Positions 17,160-29,847 are shown, counted from the first letter of the stretch. The stretch: DNA of 64,000 nt from Pseudomonas corrugata (GCF_001269905.1 NZ_LHVK01000005.1:124001-188000); one strand, 5' to 3'. Notes: a model not told the origin generated them from the letters alone. Numbers and translations are program-made.

Positions 17160-20100
17160 ATGGCGAAGAAACCGCGGTCAGCCACCTTCATCAAGGACCC
17201 GCTCTGGTACAAGGACGCGGTGATCTATCAGGTACACGTCAAATCGTATTTCGATTCCAACAACGACGGTATCGGCGACTTTCCTGGTCTGATCGCCAAG
17301 CTGGACTACATCGCCGACCTGGGCGTCAACACCATCTGGCTGCTGCCGTTCTATCCATCGCCCCGGCGCGACGATGGTTATGACATTGCCGAGTACCGTG
17401 GCGTCAGTCCCGACTACGGCACCATGGCCGATGCGCGGCGTTTCATCGCCGAAGCCCACAAGCGCAACCTGAGGGTCATCACCGAACTGGTCATCAACCA
17501 CACCTCCGACCAGCACCCGTGGTTCCAGCGGGCACGCAAGGCCAAGCGCGGTTCCAAGGCGCGGGATTTCTACGTCTGGTCCGATGATGACCACAAGTAC
17601 GACGGCACCCGGATCATTTTCCTCGACACCGAGAAGTCCAACTGGACCTGGGACCCGGTGGCCGGCCAGTACTTCTGGCACCGCTTCTATTCCCACCAGC
17701 CCGACCTCAACTTCGATAATCCGCAGGTCATCAAGGCCGTGCTGTCGGTGATGCGCTATTGGCTGGACATGGGCATCGACGGCCTGCGCCTGGACGCGAT
17801 CCCGTACCTGATCGAGCGCGATGGCACCAATAACGAAAACCTGCCCGAGACCCATGATGTCCTCAAGCTGATCCGCGCCGAGATCGACGCCAACTACCCC
17901 GACCGCATGCTGCTGGCCGAAGCCAATCAATGGCCGGAGGACACCCAACTGTACTTCGGCGATGTCGATGCCCAGGGACTGAACGGTGACGAATGCCACA
18001 TGGCGTTCCACTTCCCGCTGATGCCGCGCATGTACATGGCGCTGGCCCAGGAAGACCGCTTCCCCATCACCGACATCCTGCGCCAGACGCCCGAGATCCC
18101 GGCCAATTGCCAATGGGCGATTTTCCTGCGCAACCACGATGAGTTGACCCTGGAAATGGTCACCGACAAGGAGCGCGATTATCTGTGGAACTACTACGCG
18201 TCCGACCGTCGGGCGCGCATCAACCTGGGCATCCGTCGACGCCTGGCGCCGCTGGTGGAGCGCGACCGTCGTCGGGTCGAATTGCTCAACAGCCTGCTGC
18301 TGTCGATGCCCGGCACGCCGACCTTGTACTACGGTGACGAAATCGGCATGGGCGACAACATCTACCTGGGTGACCGCGACGGTGTGCGCACGCCGATGCA
18401 GTGGTCCATCGACCGCAATGGCGGCTTCTCCCGGGCCGACCCGGCCAGCCTGGTGCTGCCACCGATCATGGACCCGCAATACGGCTATCAGTCGGTCAAC
18501 GTCGAAACCCAGGCGGGCGATCCGCATTCGCTGCTCAACTGGACCCGGCGGATGCTGGCGGTGCGCAAGCAGTCCAAGGCTTTCGGTCGTGGCACCCTGA
18601 AGATGCTGTCGCCGAGTAACCGGCGGATCCTGGCCTATACCCGCGAATACACCGGAGCGGATGGCAAGCATGAAATCATCCTGTGCGTGGCCAACGTGTC
18701 CCGCAGCGCCCAGGCCGCCGAACTGGACCTGTCGGCTTACGCCGGCATGGTCCCGGTGGAGATGCTGGGAGGTAATGCCTTCCCGCCCATTGGCCATCTG
18801 AATTTCCTCCTGACCCTGGCGCCTTATGGCTTCTATTGGTTCGCCCTGGCGGCGGAAAACCAGATGCCGAGTTGGCACGTGGAGCCGGCCCAGAGCCTGC
18901 CGGACTTCACCACTCTGGTCTTGAAAAAACGCCTGGAAGAGTTGCTCGAAGCGCCTTCGCGCACCACCCTGGAGCAGACCATCCTGCCGAGCTGGTTGCA
19001 GAACCGGCGCTGGTTCGCCGGCAAGGACAGTGCCATCGAGAAGGTCGACATCGTCTATGGCGTGCGCTTCGGTGATCCTCAGCACCCGGTGCTGCTCAGC
19101 GAAATCGACGTCACCAGCGGCGGTCAGACGCTGCGTTATCAACTGCCCTTCGGTCTCCTGGCAGAAGATCAGGTCGGCGCGGCGCTTCCGCAACAACTGG
19201 CGCTATCCCGGGTCCGTCGGGTGCGTCAGGTGGGGTTGATCACCGATGCGTTCAGCCTGGAAAGCTTCATCCGGGCAGTGCTGAACAGCATGCAGGCGGC
19301 CACGGTGCTGCCATGCACCGATGGCGAGTTGCGTTTCGAACCCACCGAGGGGTTGGCTGCGCTGAACCTGGGCGCCGAGCCGCAGGTGCGTTACCTGTCC
19401 GCGGAGCAGTCCAACAGTTCGGTGGTGGTGGGCGGCAGCCTGGTGCTCAAGCTGATCCGCAAGGTCGCTTCCGGGGTGCACCCGGAACTGGAGATGAGTG
19501 CCTACCTGACCGCCGCGGGTTTCAGCAATATTTCACCGCTGCTGGGTTCGGTGATCCGTCGCGACGCTCAGGGTGACGATGCGCTGTTGATGATCGCCCA
19601 AGGCTACCTGAGCAACCAGGGTGACGCTTGGGAGTGGACCCAGAACAACCTTGAGCGAGCCTTGCGCGATGAGCTGGCTGATGCGGTGTCCGAGCAGGAG
19701 CAGCATTACAACGCCTTGGGTGAACTGAAGGACTTCGCCGGCATGCTCGGCCAGCGACTGGGTGAAATGCACCAAGTGCTCGCCCAGGCCACCGAGAACC
19801 CTGACTTCGCCCCGCAGAAAACCACGGCCAGGGACGCCCAAGCCATCGGCCGCGACGTGGCCGCCCAGGTGGAAAACGCCTTGCGTTTGCTCAAGCAGCA
19901 CCAAGGCCGATTGAACCCGGCGGACCAAGCCATGGTCGCACGCTTGCTGGAGCAGAAAAAAACCGTCCTGGCCCACGTTCAGGAGTTGGCTGGCAAGGCC
20001 GTCGGTGGCTTGCGCATCCGGGTTCATGGCGACTTGCATCTGGGACAGGTGCTGGTGATCAAAGGCGATGCCTACCTGATCGACTTCGAGGGCGAACCGG

Positions 20101-20504
20101 CGCGGCCGTTGCATGAGCGTCGGGGCAAGCACAGCCCGTACAAGGATGTCAGCGGCGTGCTGCGCTCCTTCGACTACGCGGCGGCCATGGCGATTCACTT
20201 GCACACTGTCGACAGCACGGCCGATGCCGACGCGGCGCGGCAACGCGTCGCAGATCGTTATTTAACTGAGGCGCGTCAGGCATTTATCCAGGCATATCGA
20301 CTGGCGGCAGCTAGTCTTGCCCATGAGTGGAAGGATGCTGAAGGCGAAGACGCCGCGCTGGCGTTGTTCGGCCTGGAGAAGGCGGCCTATGAAGTGGCCT
20401 ATGAAGCCGAGAATCGCCCCGCCTGGCTGCCCGTGCCGTTGCACGGTCTGTACGGGTTATTGAGTGGGCTTGAACCCTTTTCCGACTTGGGCGGACCGAT
20501 TTAG
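17160..20504 (+). CDS. treS: Trehalose synthase/maltokinase fusion (TreS-Mak)
   Basis: A 1114-aa bifunctional enzyme. Residues 1-560 are trehalose synthase (GH13_16), interconverting trehalose and maltose; Asp212 in [10 protein letters not shown] is the nucleophile and Glu in [12 protein letters not shown] the acid/base. From about residue 580 a maltokinase (Pep2) follows, with [20 protein letters not shown] at its start and the phosphotransfer signature [12 protein letters not shown] plus YLIDFEGEP near residue 965-985. It converts trehalose to maltose and then to maltose-1-phosphate for GlgE. ATG at 17160, rather than the TTG two codons earlier, follows CAGGAG. Confidence 0.96.
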   Translation: MAKKPRSATFIKDPLWYKDAVIYQVHVKSYFDSNNDGIGDFPGLIAKLDYIADLGVNTIWLLPFYPSPRRDDGYDIAEYRGVSPDYGTMADARRFIAEAHKRNLRVITELVINHTSDQHPWFQRARKAKRGSKARDFYVWSDDDHKYDGTRIIFLDTEKSNWTWDPVAGQYFWHRFYSHQPDLNFDNPQVIKAVLSVMRYWLDMGIDGLRLDAIPYLIERDGTNNENLPETHDVLKLIRAEIDANYPDRMLLAEANQWPEDTQLYFGDVDAQGLNGDECHMAFHFPLMPRMYMALAQEDRFPITDILRQTPEIPANCQWAIFLRNHDELTLEMVTDKERDYLWNYYASDRRARINLGIRRRLAPLVERDRRRVELLNSLLLSMPGTPTLYYGDEIGMGDNIYLGDRDGVRTPMQWSIDRNGGFSRADPASLVLPPIMDPQYGYQSVNVETQAGDPHSLLNWTRRMLAVRKQSKAFGRGTLKMLSPSNRRILAYTREYTGADGKHEIILCVANVSRSAQAAELDLSAYAGMVPVEMLGGNAFPPIGHLNFLLTLAPYGFYWFALAAENQMPSWHVEPAQSLPDFTTLVLKKRLEELLEAPSRTTLEQTILPSWLQNRRWFAGKDSAIEKVDIVYGVRFGDPQHPVLLSEIDVTSGGQTLRYQLPFGLLAEDQVGAALPQQLALSRVRRVRQVGLITDAFSLESFIRAVLNSMQAATVLPCTDGELRFEPTEGLAALNLGAEPQVRYLSAEQSNSSVVVGGSLVLKLIRKVASGVHPELEMSAYLTAAGFSNISPLLGSVIRRDAQGDDALLMIAQGYLSNQGDAWEWTQNNLERALRDELADAVSEQEQHYNALGELKDFAGMLGQRLGEMHQVLAQATENPDFAPQKTTARDAQAIGRDVAAQVENALRLLKQHQGRLNPADQAMVARLLEQKKTVLAHVQELAGKAVGGLRIRVHGDLHLGQVLVIKGDAYLIDFEGEPARPLHERRGKHSPYKDVSGVLRSFDYAAAMAIHLHTVDSTADADAARQRVADRYLTEARQAFIQAYRLAAASLAHEWKDAEGEDAALALFGLEKAAYEVAYEAENRPAWLPVPLHGLYGLLSGLEPFSDLGGPI

Positions 20505-20515
20505 TGGAGAGCATC

Positions 20516-22750
<2,235 letters not shown>

Positions 22751-22788
22751 CCTCCTGCGTGATCCGGTAAGTCTGACCTGGCCGAAAG

Positions 22789-22812
22789 TGGGACGAGCCT
22801 GCTCGCGACAGC
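22789..22812 (+). repeat. Single REP half (family A)
   Basis: gtgggacgagcctgctcgcg without a matching inverse copy. Confidence 0.6.
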
Positions 22813-22850
22813 GTTCGTCACAGCCAACATCGCTCTGACAGTCAGCAGGC

Positions 22851-22882
22851 AAAAAAAACCGGCGCAACCGAGGTTGCGCCGG
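22851..22882 (-). terminator. Intrinsic terminator of the scoA-scoB-atoB operon
   Basis: Read on the minus strand, an 11-bp G+C-rich stem (22859-22869 with 22872-22882) is followed by eight T residues. It lies 65 bp past the thiolase stop codon. Confidence 0.88.
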
Positions 22883-22947
22883 TGGTGTTGCCGGTGGCTT
22901 TGCGGATATTCGTGGGTCCGCTCAGCCACCGTTGAGCCCGTTGCCGG

Positions 22948-24129
22948 TTAAGGCCGTTCCAGGGCCAGGGCTACGCCCTGGCCGCCGCCGATGCACAGCG
23001 TTGCAAGGCCTTTGCTGGCGTCGCGCTTGATCATCTCATGCAACAGCGACACCAGTACCCGGCAGCCCGATGCACCGATCGGGTGGCCCAGGGCGATGGC
23101 ACCGCCATTGACGTTGACCTTGTCCATGTCCCACTTCAGCTCCCTGGCCACGGCCAGCGACTGGGCGGCAAAGGCTTCGTTGGCTTCAATCAGGTCCAGT
23201 TGCTCCAGGGACCAGCCGGCCTTGTCCAGGCAGCGGCGGGTGGCCGAGACCGGGCCGATGCCCATGATGGCCGGGTCGACCCCGGCGTTGGCGTAGGCAC
23301 TGATTTTCGCCAGCACTGGCAAGCCCAGGGTCTTGGCTTTTTCAGCGCTCATCAACAGCACCGCCGCCGCACCGTCATTGAGCGACGAAGCGTTGCCAGC
23401 GGTGACGCTGCCGTCCTTCTTGAAGGCGGGCTTGAGTTTACCCAGGGATTCGGCGGTGGTGCCGGCCCGTGGTTGTTCGTCGGTGGCAAAGGTCAGCGGA
23501 TCGCCCTTGCGCTGGGGAATCAGGATCGGCGTGATCTCATCGGCGAAGCGACCACCTTCAATCGCGGCCACGGCTTTCTGCTGGGACGCGGCGGCAAAGG
23601 CATCCTGTTCCTCGCGACTGATGCCGTACTTGTCCACCAGGTTTTCGGCTGTGATGCCCATGTGGTAATCGTTGAAGGCGTCCCACAAACCATCGGTGAT
23701 CATGCTGTCGATCATCTGTGCATGGCCCATGCGCAGGCCCGTGCGTGCGGCCGGCAGCACGTAGGGGGCCAGGCTCATGTTTTCCATGCCGCCGGCAATG
23801 ATGACGTCGGCATCGCCGCAGCGGATCGCCTGGGCACCGAGGTGCAACGCCTTGAGGCCCGAGCCACAAACCTTGTTCAGGGTCATCGCGGGTACGGCAT
23901 GGGGCAGCCCGGCCAGAATCGACGCCTGGCGCGCCGGGTTCTGCCCGGAGCCTGCGGTCAGTACCTGGCCTAGAATCACTTCATCGACCTGCTCGCCGGA
24001 AAGCCCGGTCTGCTCCAGCAGGCGGCGGATCACCGCTGCGCCGAGTTCCGGTGCAGCAATGGAAGCCAGCGAACCCTGGAAGCTGCCGATGGCGGTACGG
24101 GTGGCGGCGACAATCACGACTTCTTGCAT
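22948..24129 (-). CDS. atoB: Acetyl-CoA C-acetyltransferase (thiolase)
   Basis: A 393-aa cytosolic thiolase that cleaves acetoacetyl-CoA to two acetyl-CoA. The acyl-accepting Cys88 is in [11 protein letters not shown], His in [10 protein letters not shown] and the second catalytic Cys in LCIGGGQG near the C-terminus; [10 protein letters not shown] is the thiolase signature 2. Length is normal. ATG at 24129 ([15 protein letters not shown]) is chosen over an upstream ATG because homologues start here and GGAGAGA precedes. Last gene after the two CoA-transferase subunits, only 11 bp downstream of the B subunit. Confidence 0.95.
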   Translation of the reverse strand: MQEVVIVAATRTAIGSFQGSLASIAAPELGAAVIRRLLEQTGLSGEQVDEVILGQVLTAGSGQNPARQASILAGLPHAVPAMTLNKVCGSGLKALHLGAQAIRCGDADVIIAGGMENMSLAPYVLPAARTGLRMGHAQMIDSMITDGLWDAFNDYHMGITAENLVDKYGISREEQDAFAAASQQKAVAAIEGGRFADEITPILIPQRKGDPLTFATDEQPRAGTTAESLGKLKPAFKKDGSVTAGNASSLNDGAAAVLLMSAEKAKTLGLPVLAKISAYANAGVDPAIMGIGPVSATRRCLDKAGWSLEQLDLIEANEAFAAQSLAVARELKWDMDKVNVNGGAIALGHPIGASGCRVLVSLLHEMIKRDASKGLATLCIGGGQGVALALERP

Positions 24130-24140
24130 CGAATCTCTCC

Positions 24141-24806
24141 TCACTGGGCAGCGAACTGCATTTCAGGAACATGGTCCGGCACGATCAATTTGCCGGCGGT
24201 CTTGGCGACGATTTCCTCGACGCTGACGCCCGGGGCACGTTCTTTCAGGATGAAGGCTCCGTCCTGGATTTCCAGGTAAGCCAGGTCGGTCAGCACGCGC
24301 TTGATGCAACCGGCGCCGGTCAGCGGCAGGCTGCAACGGGGCAGCAGCTTCGATTCGCCGTCCTTGGACGCATGGGTCATGGTGACGATGATGTTCTCGG
24401 CACCGGCCACCAGATCCATCGCACCGCCCATACCCTTGACCAGCTTGCCAGGGATCATCCACGAGGCAATGTTACCTTCGACGTCCACCTCGAACGCACC
24501 GAGTACGGTCAGGTCGATGTGACCGCCGCGGATCATGGCGAACGATTCGGCCGAAGAGAAAATCGATGCGCCGATACGTGCGGTGACGGTCTGCTTGCCG
24601 GCATTGATCATGTCGGCATCGACTTCGGCCTCGGTGGGGAACGCGCCCATGCCGAGCAAGCCGTTTTCCGATTGCAGCATGACTTCCATGCCTTCGGGGA
24701 TGTAGTTGGCGACCAGGGTGGGAATGCCGATACCCAGGTTCACGTAGTAGCCGTCCTGCATTTCGCGGGCGACGCGTTGAGCCATTTGTTCGCGGGAAAG
24801 TGCCAT
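24141..24806 (-). CDS. scoB: 3-oxoacid CoA-transferase subunit B
   Basis: A 221-aa beta subunit of a family I CoA-transferase (succinyl-CoA:acetoacetate or acetate:acetoacetate type). The catalytic Glu47 lies in the signature [10 protein letters not shown] that forms the glutamyl-CoA intermediate; [15 protein letters not shown] precedes it. It activates acetoacetate for the adjacent thiolase. The A subunit gene ends 34 bp upstream. Also commonly named atoA; the sequence alone does not settle which CoA donor is used. Confidence 0.94.
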   Translation of the reverse strand: MALSREQMAQRVAREMQDGYYVNLGIGIPTLVANYIPEGMEVMLQSENGLLGMGAFPTEAEVDADMINAGKQTVTARIGASIFSSAESFAMIRGGHIDLTVLGAFEVDVEGNIASWMIPGKLVKGMGGAMDLVAGAENIIVTMTHASKDGESKLLPRCSLPLTGAGCIKRVLTDLAYLEIQDGAFILKERAPGVSVEEIVAKTAGKLIVPDHVPEMQFAAQ

Positions 24807-24840
24807 GTCGTTATTCCTTCTTTTGGCTGGAGGCTGGGGA

Positions 24841-25539
24841 TCACTTGCGTACGGTGCGCTGTTCGATGCGTTTCTCGAACGTGCCGCAGATGACTCGGTC
24901 GACGTAGATGCCAGGGGTGTGGATCTGCGTCGGGTCCAGCTCGCCGGGTTCGACGATCTCTTCGACTTCGACCACGGTGATCTTGCCTGCCGTGGCGGCC
25001 AGCGGGTTGAAGTTCTGCGCGGTGTGGCGATAGACCACGTTGCCGAAATGGTCGGCTTTCCAGCCTTTGACGATGGCGAAGTCGCCGGTAATGGACTCTT
25101 CCATCAGGTATTGGCGGCCGTGGAATTCACGCACTTCCTTGCCCTCGGCCACCGGAGTACCGACGCCGGTGGCGGTGAAGAACGCGGGGATGCCTGCACC
25201 GCCGGCACGCATTTTTTCCGCGAGGGTGCCTTGGGGAGTGAGCTGGACTTCGATCTCGCCGCTCAACAATTGCTGCTCGAAGAGGGCGTTCTCGCCCACG
25301 TAGGAGGCAATCACTTTGCGGATCTGCCGGTCTTCCAGGAGCACGCCGAGGCCGAAGCCGTCGACGCCGCAGTTGTTGGAGACCACGGTGAGGTCGCGGA
25401 TGCCCTTGCGCTTGATCTCGGCGATCAGGTTTTCCGGAATGCCGCACAGGCCAAAGCCGCCGGCAATGACGGTCATGCCGTCCTTCAAGCCAGCCAGCGC
25501 TTCTTCATAGGAACTCACACGTTTGTCGAAACCTGCCAT
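24841..25539 (-). CDS. scoA: 3-oxoacid CoA-transferase subunit A
   Basis: A 232-aa alpha subunit of the same CoA-transferase. The CoA-binding signature [19 protein letters not shown] is at about residues 19-37, followed by [16 protein letters not shown]. First gene of the scoA-scoB-atoB operon, which allows growth on acetoacetate or 3-hydroxybutyrate-derived carbon. ATG at 25539 with AAGAGGTGTCT upstream is preferred to the GTG two codons earlier. It is divergent from a LysR regulator. Confidence 0.94.
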   Translation of the reverse strand: MAGFDKRVSSYEEALAGLKDGMTVIAGGFGLCGIPENLIAEIKRKGIRDLTVVSNNCGVDGFGLGVLLEDRQIRKVIASYVGENALFEQQLLSGEIEVQLTPQGTLAEKMRAGGAGIPAFFTATGVGTPVAEGKEVREFHGRQYLMEESITGDFAIVKGWKADHFGNVVYRHTAQNFNPLAATAGKITVVEVEEIVEPGELDPTQIHTPGIYVDRVICGTFEKRIEQRTVRK

Positions 25540-25618
25540 AGACACCTCTTTTATTCTTGATGGGGTCGCAATGGGATGCAGTGTTGCGCCAAGTCATATA
25601 TTTGTTAAGTTGATTTTT

Positions 25619-25641
25619 AGATTTGATTGATTGATAAATCT
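25619..25641. promoter_or_regulatory. LysR-type operator between scoA and its regulator
   Basis: The inverted repeat AGATTT-N11-AAATCT (25619-25624 and 25636-25641) fits the T-N11-A rule for LysR boxes and lies 34 bp before the regulator start, in an A+T-rich divergent promoter region (25560-25675). It is most simply the binding site of the LysR protein encoded at 25676, acting on scoA and on itself. Confidence 0.6.
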
Positions 25642-25675
25642 CAATAATTACCAATAATCCTGTAGGAGGCCATCC

Positions 25676-26578
25676 ATGACCCTCAAGCAGATCCGTGCTT
25701 TTCTGGCCGTGGCCCAGAGCCTGAGCTTCGCCGTGGCCTGTGAGCGACTGCATCTGTCCCAGTCGGCCTTGAGCCTGACCATCAAGGCCCTGGAAGAGGG
25801 GCTTGGCGGACGCCTGTTCAGCCGCAATACCCGCAATGTGGCACTGACGCCTGAGGGAGAATCCCTGTTGCCTTTGGCCCGACGGTTGGTTGCCGACTGG
25901 GACAACGCCGAGGATGAGATGCGCCAGCGCTTCACCTTGCAGCGCGGACGCGTGACGCTGGCGGCGATGCCTTCGTTTGCCGGCAACCTGTTGCCACCGA
26001 TCCTCAAGACCTTCCGCGCCCGCTATCCGAATGTCAACGTCACGGTCAACGATGTGATCAACGAACAGGTGCTGGAGATGGTGCGTGATCGTCACGTTGA
26101 ACTGGGCGTTGCGTTCGAGCCGCTGCAGGGTTCGTCCCTGGCGTTCACGCCGTTGTACCTGGATCGTTTCGTTGCGGTGGTGCCGCTGGATTCACCATTG
26201 GCCCAGCGCAGCGAAATCCAGTGGCAGACGTTGCTGGAACAACCGTTCATCACCTTGCAGCGGCCCTCCACCGTGCGGGTGATGCTGGAGGAGCATCTCC
26301 AGGCCCGAGGCATGAAGCTGCCGGTGGAGTTCGAGAGCCATCAATTGGCGACGGTCGGACGCATGGTCGCCAGCGGCCTGGGCGTGAGCGCGGTGCCGGC
26401 GCTGTGTGTCGGGCAGATGCATGAGCTGGGGGCCCGCTGCATCACCCTGGGCGATCCGGTGGTGGAGCGCGCCATCGGTGTGCTGACCAAACCGGGGCAT
26501 GAGCTCTCGGCGGCGGCGCAGGCGCTGTTCGATACCTTCAAGGATCAGGATCTGGGTGTTCGATTGGGCATGCGCTGA
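25676..26578 (+). CDS. LysR-family regulator, likely of the CoA-transferase operon
   Basis: A 300-aa LysR regulator. Residues 1-60 hold the HTH (MTLKQIRAFLAVAQSLSF, then LHLSQSALSLTIKALEEGL), with the periplasmic-binding-protein-like effector domain from about 90 (RVTLAAMPSFAGNLLPPIL). Start ATG follows GTAGGAGGC. Divergent placement against scoA-scoB-atoB and the LysR box between them imply control of acetoacetate use; the inducer is not known. Confidence 0.92.
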   Translation: MTLKQIRAFLAVAQSLSFAVACERLHLSQSALSLTIKALEEGLGGRLFSRNTRNVALTPEGESLLPLARRLVADWDNAEDEMRQRFTLQRGRVTLAAMPSFAGNLLPPILKTFRARYPNVNVTVNDVINEQVLEMVRDRHVELGVAFEPLQGSSLAFTPLYLDRFVAVVPLDSPLAQRSEIQWQTLLEQPFITLQRPSTVRVMLEEHLQARGMKLPVEFESHQLATVGRMVASGLGVSAVPALCVGQMHELGARCITLGDPVVERAIGVLTKPGHELSAAAQALFDTFKDQDLGVRLGMR

Positions 26579-26589
26579 GCTCAAGACTT

Positions 26590-26607
26590 GTGGGAGCGGG
26601 CTCGCGT
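26590..26607 (+). repeat. Single REP half (degenerate)
   Basis: gtgggagcgggctcgcgtc, lacking a partner. Confidence 0.5.
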
Positions 26608-26741
26608 CTGTCGTAACGCCTTTCGTCGCCCTGTATCGCGGTTCCTTCAAACTTTCCCACTGCCTGGAACATCCACTTTTATGTGCGGTATTTCAGAACC
26701 GTCGTGCTGCGGTGCACTCGACCACGGAAAAGGAGAAGGAA

Positions 26742-27251
26742 ATGGCAACGCCTAAAGAGAACCTGTTGGACTGGCTCAACGACGCCCATGCCATGGAGCA
26801 GCAAGCGGAAAAAATGCTCAAGGCCCAGGCCGAGCGGCTGGAGCACTATCCAGTGCTCAAGGCACGCATCGAAGAGCATCTGCAGGAAACCCTCGGGCAA
26901 CAGAAGCTGGTGGAGCAGTGTATCCAGCGCCTAGGTGGCAGCACATCGATGCTCAAGGACATGGCCGGCAAACTCATGGCTTTCGGTCAGGCGGTCGGTG
27001 GCATGACCATGAGCGATGAAGTGGTCAAGGGCGCGATGAGTGGCTATGTGTTCGAGAATCTGGAAATTGCCTCCTACACCGTGCTGATCGAGGCGGCGAA
27101 AGCGGCCGGCGATGTCGAGACTCAGCGGGCCTGCGAACAGATCCTGCCACAGGAGATCGCCATGGCCGAATGGCTGCGCGACCACTTGCCGGAGATCACC
27201 CAGGCCTTCCTGGAACGTTCTGCCAACCCCCATACCGAAGCCAAGCGCTGA
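26742..27251 (+). CDS. DUF892 ferritin-like protein (YciE/YciF family)
   Basis: A 169-aa four-helix-bundle protein of the YciE/YciF stress family. It begins MATPKENLLDWLNDAHAMEQQ; helices carry EMM-type residues typical of the dimetal-capable fold (E in HAMEQQAEKML, E in IEEHLQETLGQQ, E in FENLEIASYTVL). The role is unknown, but in enterobacteria the genes lie beside katN and are RpoS-dependent. ATG at 26742 follows AAAGGAGAAGGAA. It opens a run of stress-type genes reaching to 29.8 kb. Confidence 0.9.
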   Translation: MATPKENLLDWLNDAHAMEQQAEKMLKAQAERLEHYPVLKARIEEHLQETLGQQKLVEQCIQRLGGSTSMLKDMAGKLMAFGQAVGGMTMSDEVVKGAMSGYVFENLEIASYTVLIEAAKAAGDVETQRACEQILPQEIAMAEWLRDHLPEITQAFLERSANPHTEAKR

Positions 27252-27313
27252 ATGTGAAGAGCGGTCGACCCTCAGGGCCGGCCGTTCGCCAACCTGCCGG
27301 GTAGAGGAGGCGT

Positions 27314-27583
27314 ATGAATCAGACCAGTGGTGAGGTGCGCGCCATCAATCGACAGAGCGCAATGGTGGGTGTGTACGTGGCGCAGGAGGATGGTCATACC
27401 GTGCTCGAGCTGCGTTCGGCCAACGATATCGACGTCGGTGACGTCATGGAATGGAGCAGCGGCACGGCTCTTGGCGTCCAGTCCTACCGCAACCTGACCA
27501 AAGGCTGGAGCGCCGAGGTGTATGTGGTCAAGCACGGTATCGCGGCCGCCAATCTCGAGGTCCAGTTGCTGGTGGGCTCCTAG
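27314..27583 (+). CDS. Conserved small hypothetical protein
   Basis: An 89-aa protein with strong predicted beta-strand content (SAMVGVYVAQEDGHTVLELR ... GWSAEVYVVKHGI). I recognise no family. ATG follows AGAGGAGGCGT, a very strong Shine-Dalgarno, and the metallothionein gene begins 10 bp after its stop, so the two are probably co-translated. Context implies a part in metal or stress response, nothing more. Confidence 0.75.
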   Translation: MNQTSGEVRAINRQSAMVGVYVAQEDGHTVLELRSANDIDVGDVMEWSSGTALGVQSYRNLTKGWSAEVYVVKHGIAAANLEVQLLVGS

Positions 27584-27593
27584 GAGAATAAGC

Positions 27594-27848
27594 ATGAGCG
27601 AATCGAAGATGAAATGCGGTTGCCCCGATTGCCAATGCGAGGTGGATCCGCAGCGGATGTTCAACCACGACGGCGAGGCTTATTGCAGCCAGGCCTGCGC
27701 AGAGCAGCATCCCAATGGAGAACCCTGTCCGGCCCCCGATTGCCATTGCGGGCGCAGTGGCAAGGTTGGGGAGCGGGACGTCACCAATAAACAACTGGAC
27801 GACGCGCTGGAGGAAACCTTTCCGGCCAGTGATCCGATTTCTCCCTGA
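27594..27848 (+). CDS. Bacterial metallothionein
   Basis: An 84-aa metal-sequestering protein of the BmtA/SmtA family. Cysteine clusters CGCPDCQC (residues 8-15), YCSQACAEQH and CPAPDCHC provide about nine to ten Cys plus His ligands for zinc, cadmium or copper. The C-terminal 25 residues form an acidic extension (NKQLDDALEETFPASDPISP) seen in Pseudomonas homologues. It follows the unknown 89-aa gene closely, with AGGAGAATAAGC before the ATG. Confidence 0.93.
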   Translation: MSESKMKCGCPDCQCEVDPQRMFNHDGEAYCSQACAEQHPNGEPCPAPDCHCGRSGKVGERDVTNKQLDDALEETFPASDPISP

Positions 27849-28279
27849 TAAACGGCAAATATTTCTCCGGGCAGCGGTGACAGGGTGTCCGGACGCCGCA
27901 AGCCGGCCAGTGCGGTGGTGCAAGATAACGCCGGCAGCCCGCGAGTTTTGACTTCCTGGAACGGCGCGAGGCATGGGTGACGAGACCGGTGCAGTGGGGT
28001 GCCGGCGCCATCTGGCCTTTGGCGGACGGCGTGGAAAGACACGCACTGTTTATTGAATATTGAGCGATATGGAGGTCCCTCGAAAGACCTTCAGTTATTT
28101 GAATAAATTTATCGGCTACCGCTGGTTCGATAGCGTTTGGTTGTACATTTGAAATGACTTTCCAAGTGCTGACCGTTCGTCGCCCTCTGCCGAACTTCGT
28201 TCAAACCTTATCGGCATCGGGTTCTCCGAATTACTACGAGCCGACAGGTTCGAGAACAGTAACTAACGAGGTGAATGAA
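27849..28279. other. 431-bp intergenic region
   Basis: Between metallothionein and the KGG-repeat gene. The codons in frame just upstream of 28280 lack a start signal. The only structure I see is a short hairpin near 28070-28097 (GGAGGTC ... GACCTTC). It presumably carries the promoter of the KGG gene; no repeat or RNA gene is evident. Confidence 0.4.
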
Positions 28280-28648
28280 ATGGCTAATACAGGCAATAAC
28301 AACCCTGGCAATTTCGCTAACGATCGTGAGAAGGCATCGGAAGCCGGGAAAAAAGGCGGGCAAGCGTCCGGGGGCAATTTTGCCAACAATCCTGAACGCG
28401 CTTCGGAAGCCGGCCGCAAAGGTGGACAGGCGTCCGGCGGTAATTTTGCCAATAACCCTCAACGCGCTGCAGAGGCCGGCCGCAAGGGCGGGCAGGCTTC
28501 TGGTGGCAATTTTGCCAACGATCCTGAACGTGCTTCGCAAGCCGGCCGCAAAGGTGGCCAGGCATCGGGTGGCAATTTTGCAAACGACCGGGAAAAAGCT
28601 TCGGAAGCCGGCAAGAAGGGTGGCGAAAGCGGTGGTCGTAAGTCGTAA
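28280..28648 (+). CDS. KGG-repeat stress protein (YciG-like)
   Basis: A 122-aa very hydrophilic protein made of five tandem 22-residue units with consensus GNFANDPERASEAGRKGGQASG (residues 10-119), each carrying the KGG motif of stress-induced acidophilic-repeat proteins such as YciG and ConA10-type proteins. Most YciG homologues have two or three units. It is expected to be disordered; YciG has been tied to stress survival and swarming in enterobacteria. ATG at 28280 follows CGAGGTGAATGAA. Confidence 0.9.
   Translation: MANTGNNNPGNFANDREKASEAGKKGGQASGGNFANNPERASEAGRKGGQASGGNFANNPQRAAEAGRKGGQASGGNFANDPERASQAGRKGGQASGGNFANDREKASEAGKKGGESGGRKS
28307..28636 (+). repeat. Five tandem 66-bp coding repeats
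   Basis: Direct repeats inside the KGG gene, one per 22-aa unit, with only third-base and a few codon differences between copies, so unit gain or loss by slippage is possible. Confidence 0.85.
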
Positions 28649-28660
28649 TGCACCATGACG

Positions 28661-28692
28661 TGCAGGCCCTCGGTCCCAAGCCAGGGCCTGCA
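28661..28692 (+). terminator. Terminator-like hairpin after the KGG gene
   Basis: A 10-bp stem (28661-28670 with 28683-28692) 12 bp past the stop, followed by TTGTTAAATAT, a weak U-tract. Confidence 0.6.
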
Positions 28693-28891
28693 TTGTTAAA
28701 TATAAAAGATACAGATTGTGGGCCTTTGGCCCTTTGTTCAATGGCTGAAGGTTGGGCGGATACATATTTGCCGCCGATCTTCGTTGTTGCATATGAAGTA
28801 AATTAAATTCCTTTCATATATATGCAGATTTTTGTCAGCCCGCCGTTTATCGGTAGGCCCATAAGTTGTGCCCTGATCGAGGAGTTCAATC

Positions 28892-29773
28892 ATGTTTCTA
28901 CATAACAAGCGACTGCAGTACACCGTGCGTGTGGCAGAACCGAACCCAGGCCTTGCCAACTTGCTGCTGGAACAGTTCGGTGGGGCCCAGGGGGAGTTGG
29001 CGGCGGCATCCCGTTATTTCACCCAAGCGCTGTCCGAGGAGGATCCGGGTCGCAAGGATCTGCTCATGGATATTGCCACCGAGGAGCTCAGCCACCTGGA
29101 GATCATCGGTTCGATCATTGTGATGCTGAACAAGGGCGCCAAGGGCAAGATGGCCGAAGGCGTGGAAAAGGAAGGGCAGTTGTATCGGGACATCAACGGT
29201 GCCGGCAACGACTCTCATATCACCAGCGTTCTGTATGGCGCAGGTTCCCCCCTGACCAACTCGGCGGGCGTGCCTTGGACCGCAGCCTACATCGACACTA
29301 TCGGCGAACCGACCGCAGACATGCGCTCCAACATTGCCGCTGAGGCCCGGGCGAAAATCGTCTATGAACGGCTGATGAACGTCACTGACGATCCGGGCGT
29401 TAAAGAGGCGTTGGGTTTCTTGATGACCCGGGAAATCGCACACCAGTTGTCATTTGAAAAAGCCTTGCATTCCATCCAGCCCAATTTCCCTCAAGGGAAA
29501 TTGCCAGGCATGCCGGAGTTTACGAATGTCTACTTCAACATGTCCCAGGGCGAGCCCGCGGTGCGCGGCCCATGGAACCAGGGAGACGATTGGGAGTTCG
29601 TCGAGAATCCCACGCCGGCGGTGGATGGCGGCGATGGTCTGGCCAGCGTACAGCTGAGTAAAAAAGACGAAGCCCTGTTGATGGACATGAAGGCGCGGAC
29701 GATGTCCAACCCCGAGAGCGACCCCACCACGGGGGCCGACTTGGGTTCGGGAATGCAAGGTGACAAACTGTAG
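28892..29773 (+). CDS. Manganese catalase (KatN type)
   Basis: A 293-aa non-heme catalase with a ferritin-like four-helix bundle that breaks down hydrogen peroxide. Dimanganese ligands are in GGAQGELAAASRYFTQAL (Glu), ATEELSHLEIIG (Glu, His), NIAAEARAKIVYERL (Glu) and TREIAHQLSFEKAL (His). Start ATG follows CGAGGAGTTCAATC. Together with DUF892 and KGG-repeat genes it reconstructs, in split form, the yciGFE-katN cluster known from Salmonella. Confidence 0.94.
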   Translation: MFLHNKRLQYTVRVAEPNPGLANLLLEQFGGAQGELAAASRYFTQALSEEDPGRKDLLMDIATEELSHLEIIGSIIVMLNKGAKGKMAEGVEKEGQLYRDINGAGNDSHITSVLYGAGSPLTNSAGVPWTAAYIDTIGEPTADMRSNIAAEARAKIVYERLMNVTDDPGVKEALGFLMTREIAHQLSFEKALHSIQPNFPQGKLPGMPEFTNVYFNMSQGEPAVRGPWNQGDDWEFVENPTPAVDGGDGLASVQLSKKDEALLMDMKARTMSNPESDPTTGADLGSGMQGDKL

Positions 29774-29847
29774 GAAAGCGGTGGGGGAGCCTGGGCTCCC
29801 TCGCTGAACCTTCCATTGGGCCTGGCTAAAGCCTGTAAGGATATTTG

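Noticed and set aside
17178..19196. 672-codon open frame on the minus strand across treS
   Set aside because: It is antisense to a well-supported TreS frame, has no RBS, and its translation is Val/Gln/His/Gly-rich as expected for antisense shadow in high-G+C genes.
28307..28636. Regular 66-bp repeats as a CRISPR array
   Set aside because: Repeats are contiguous, in frame and coding, with no unique spacers.
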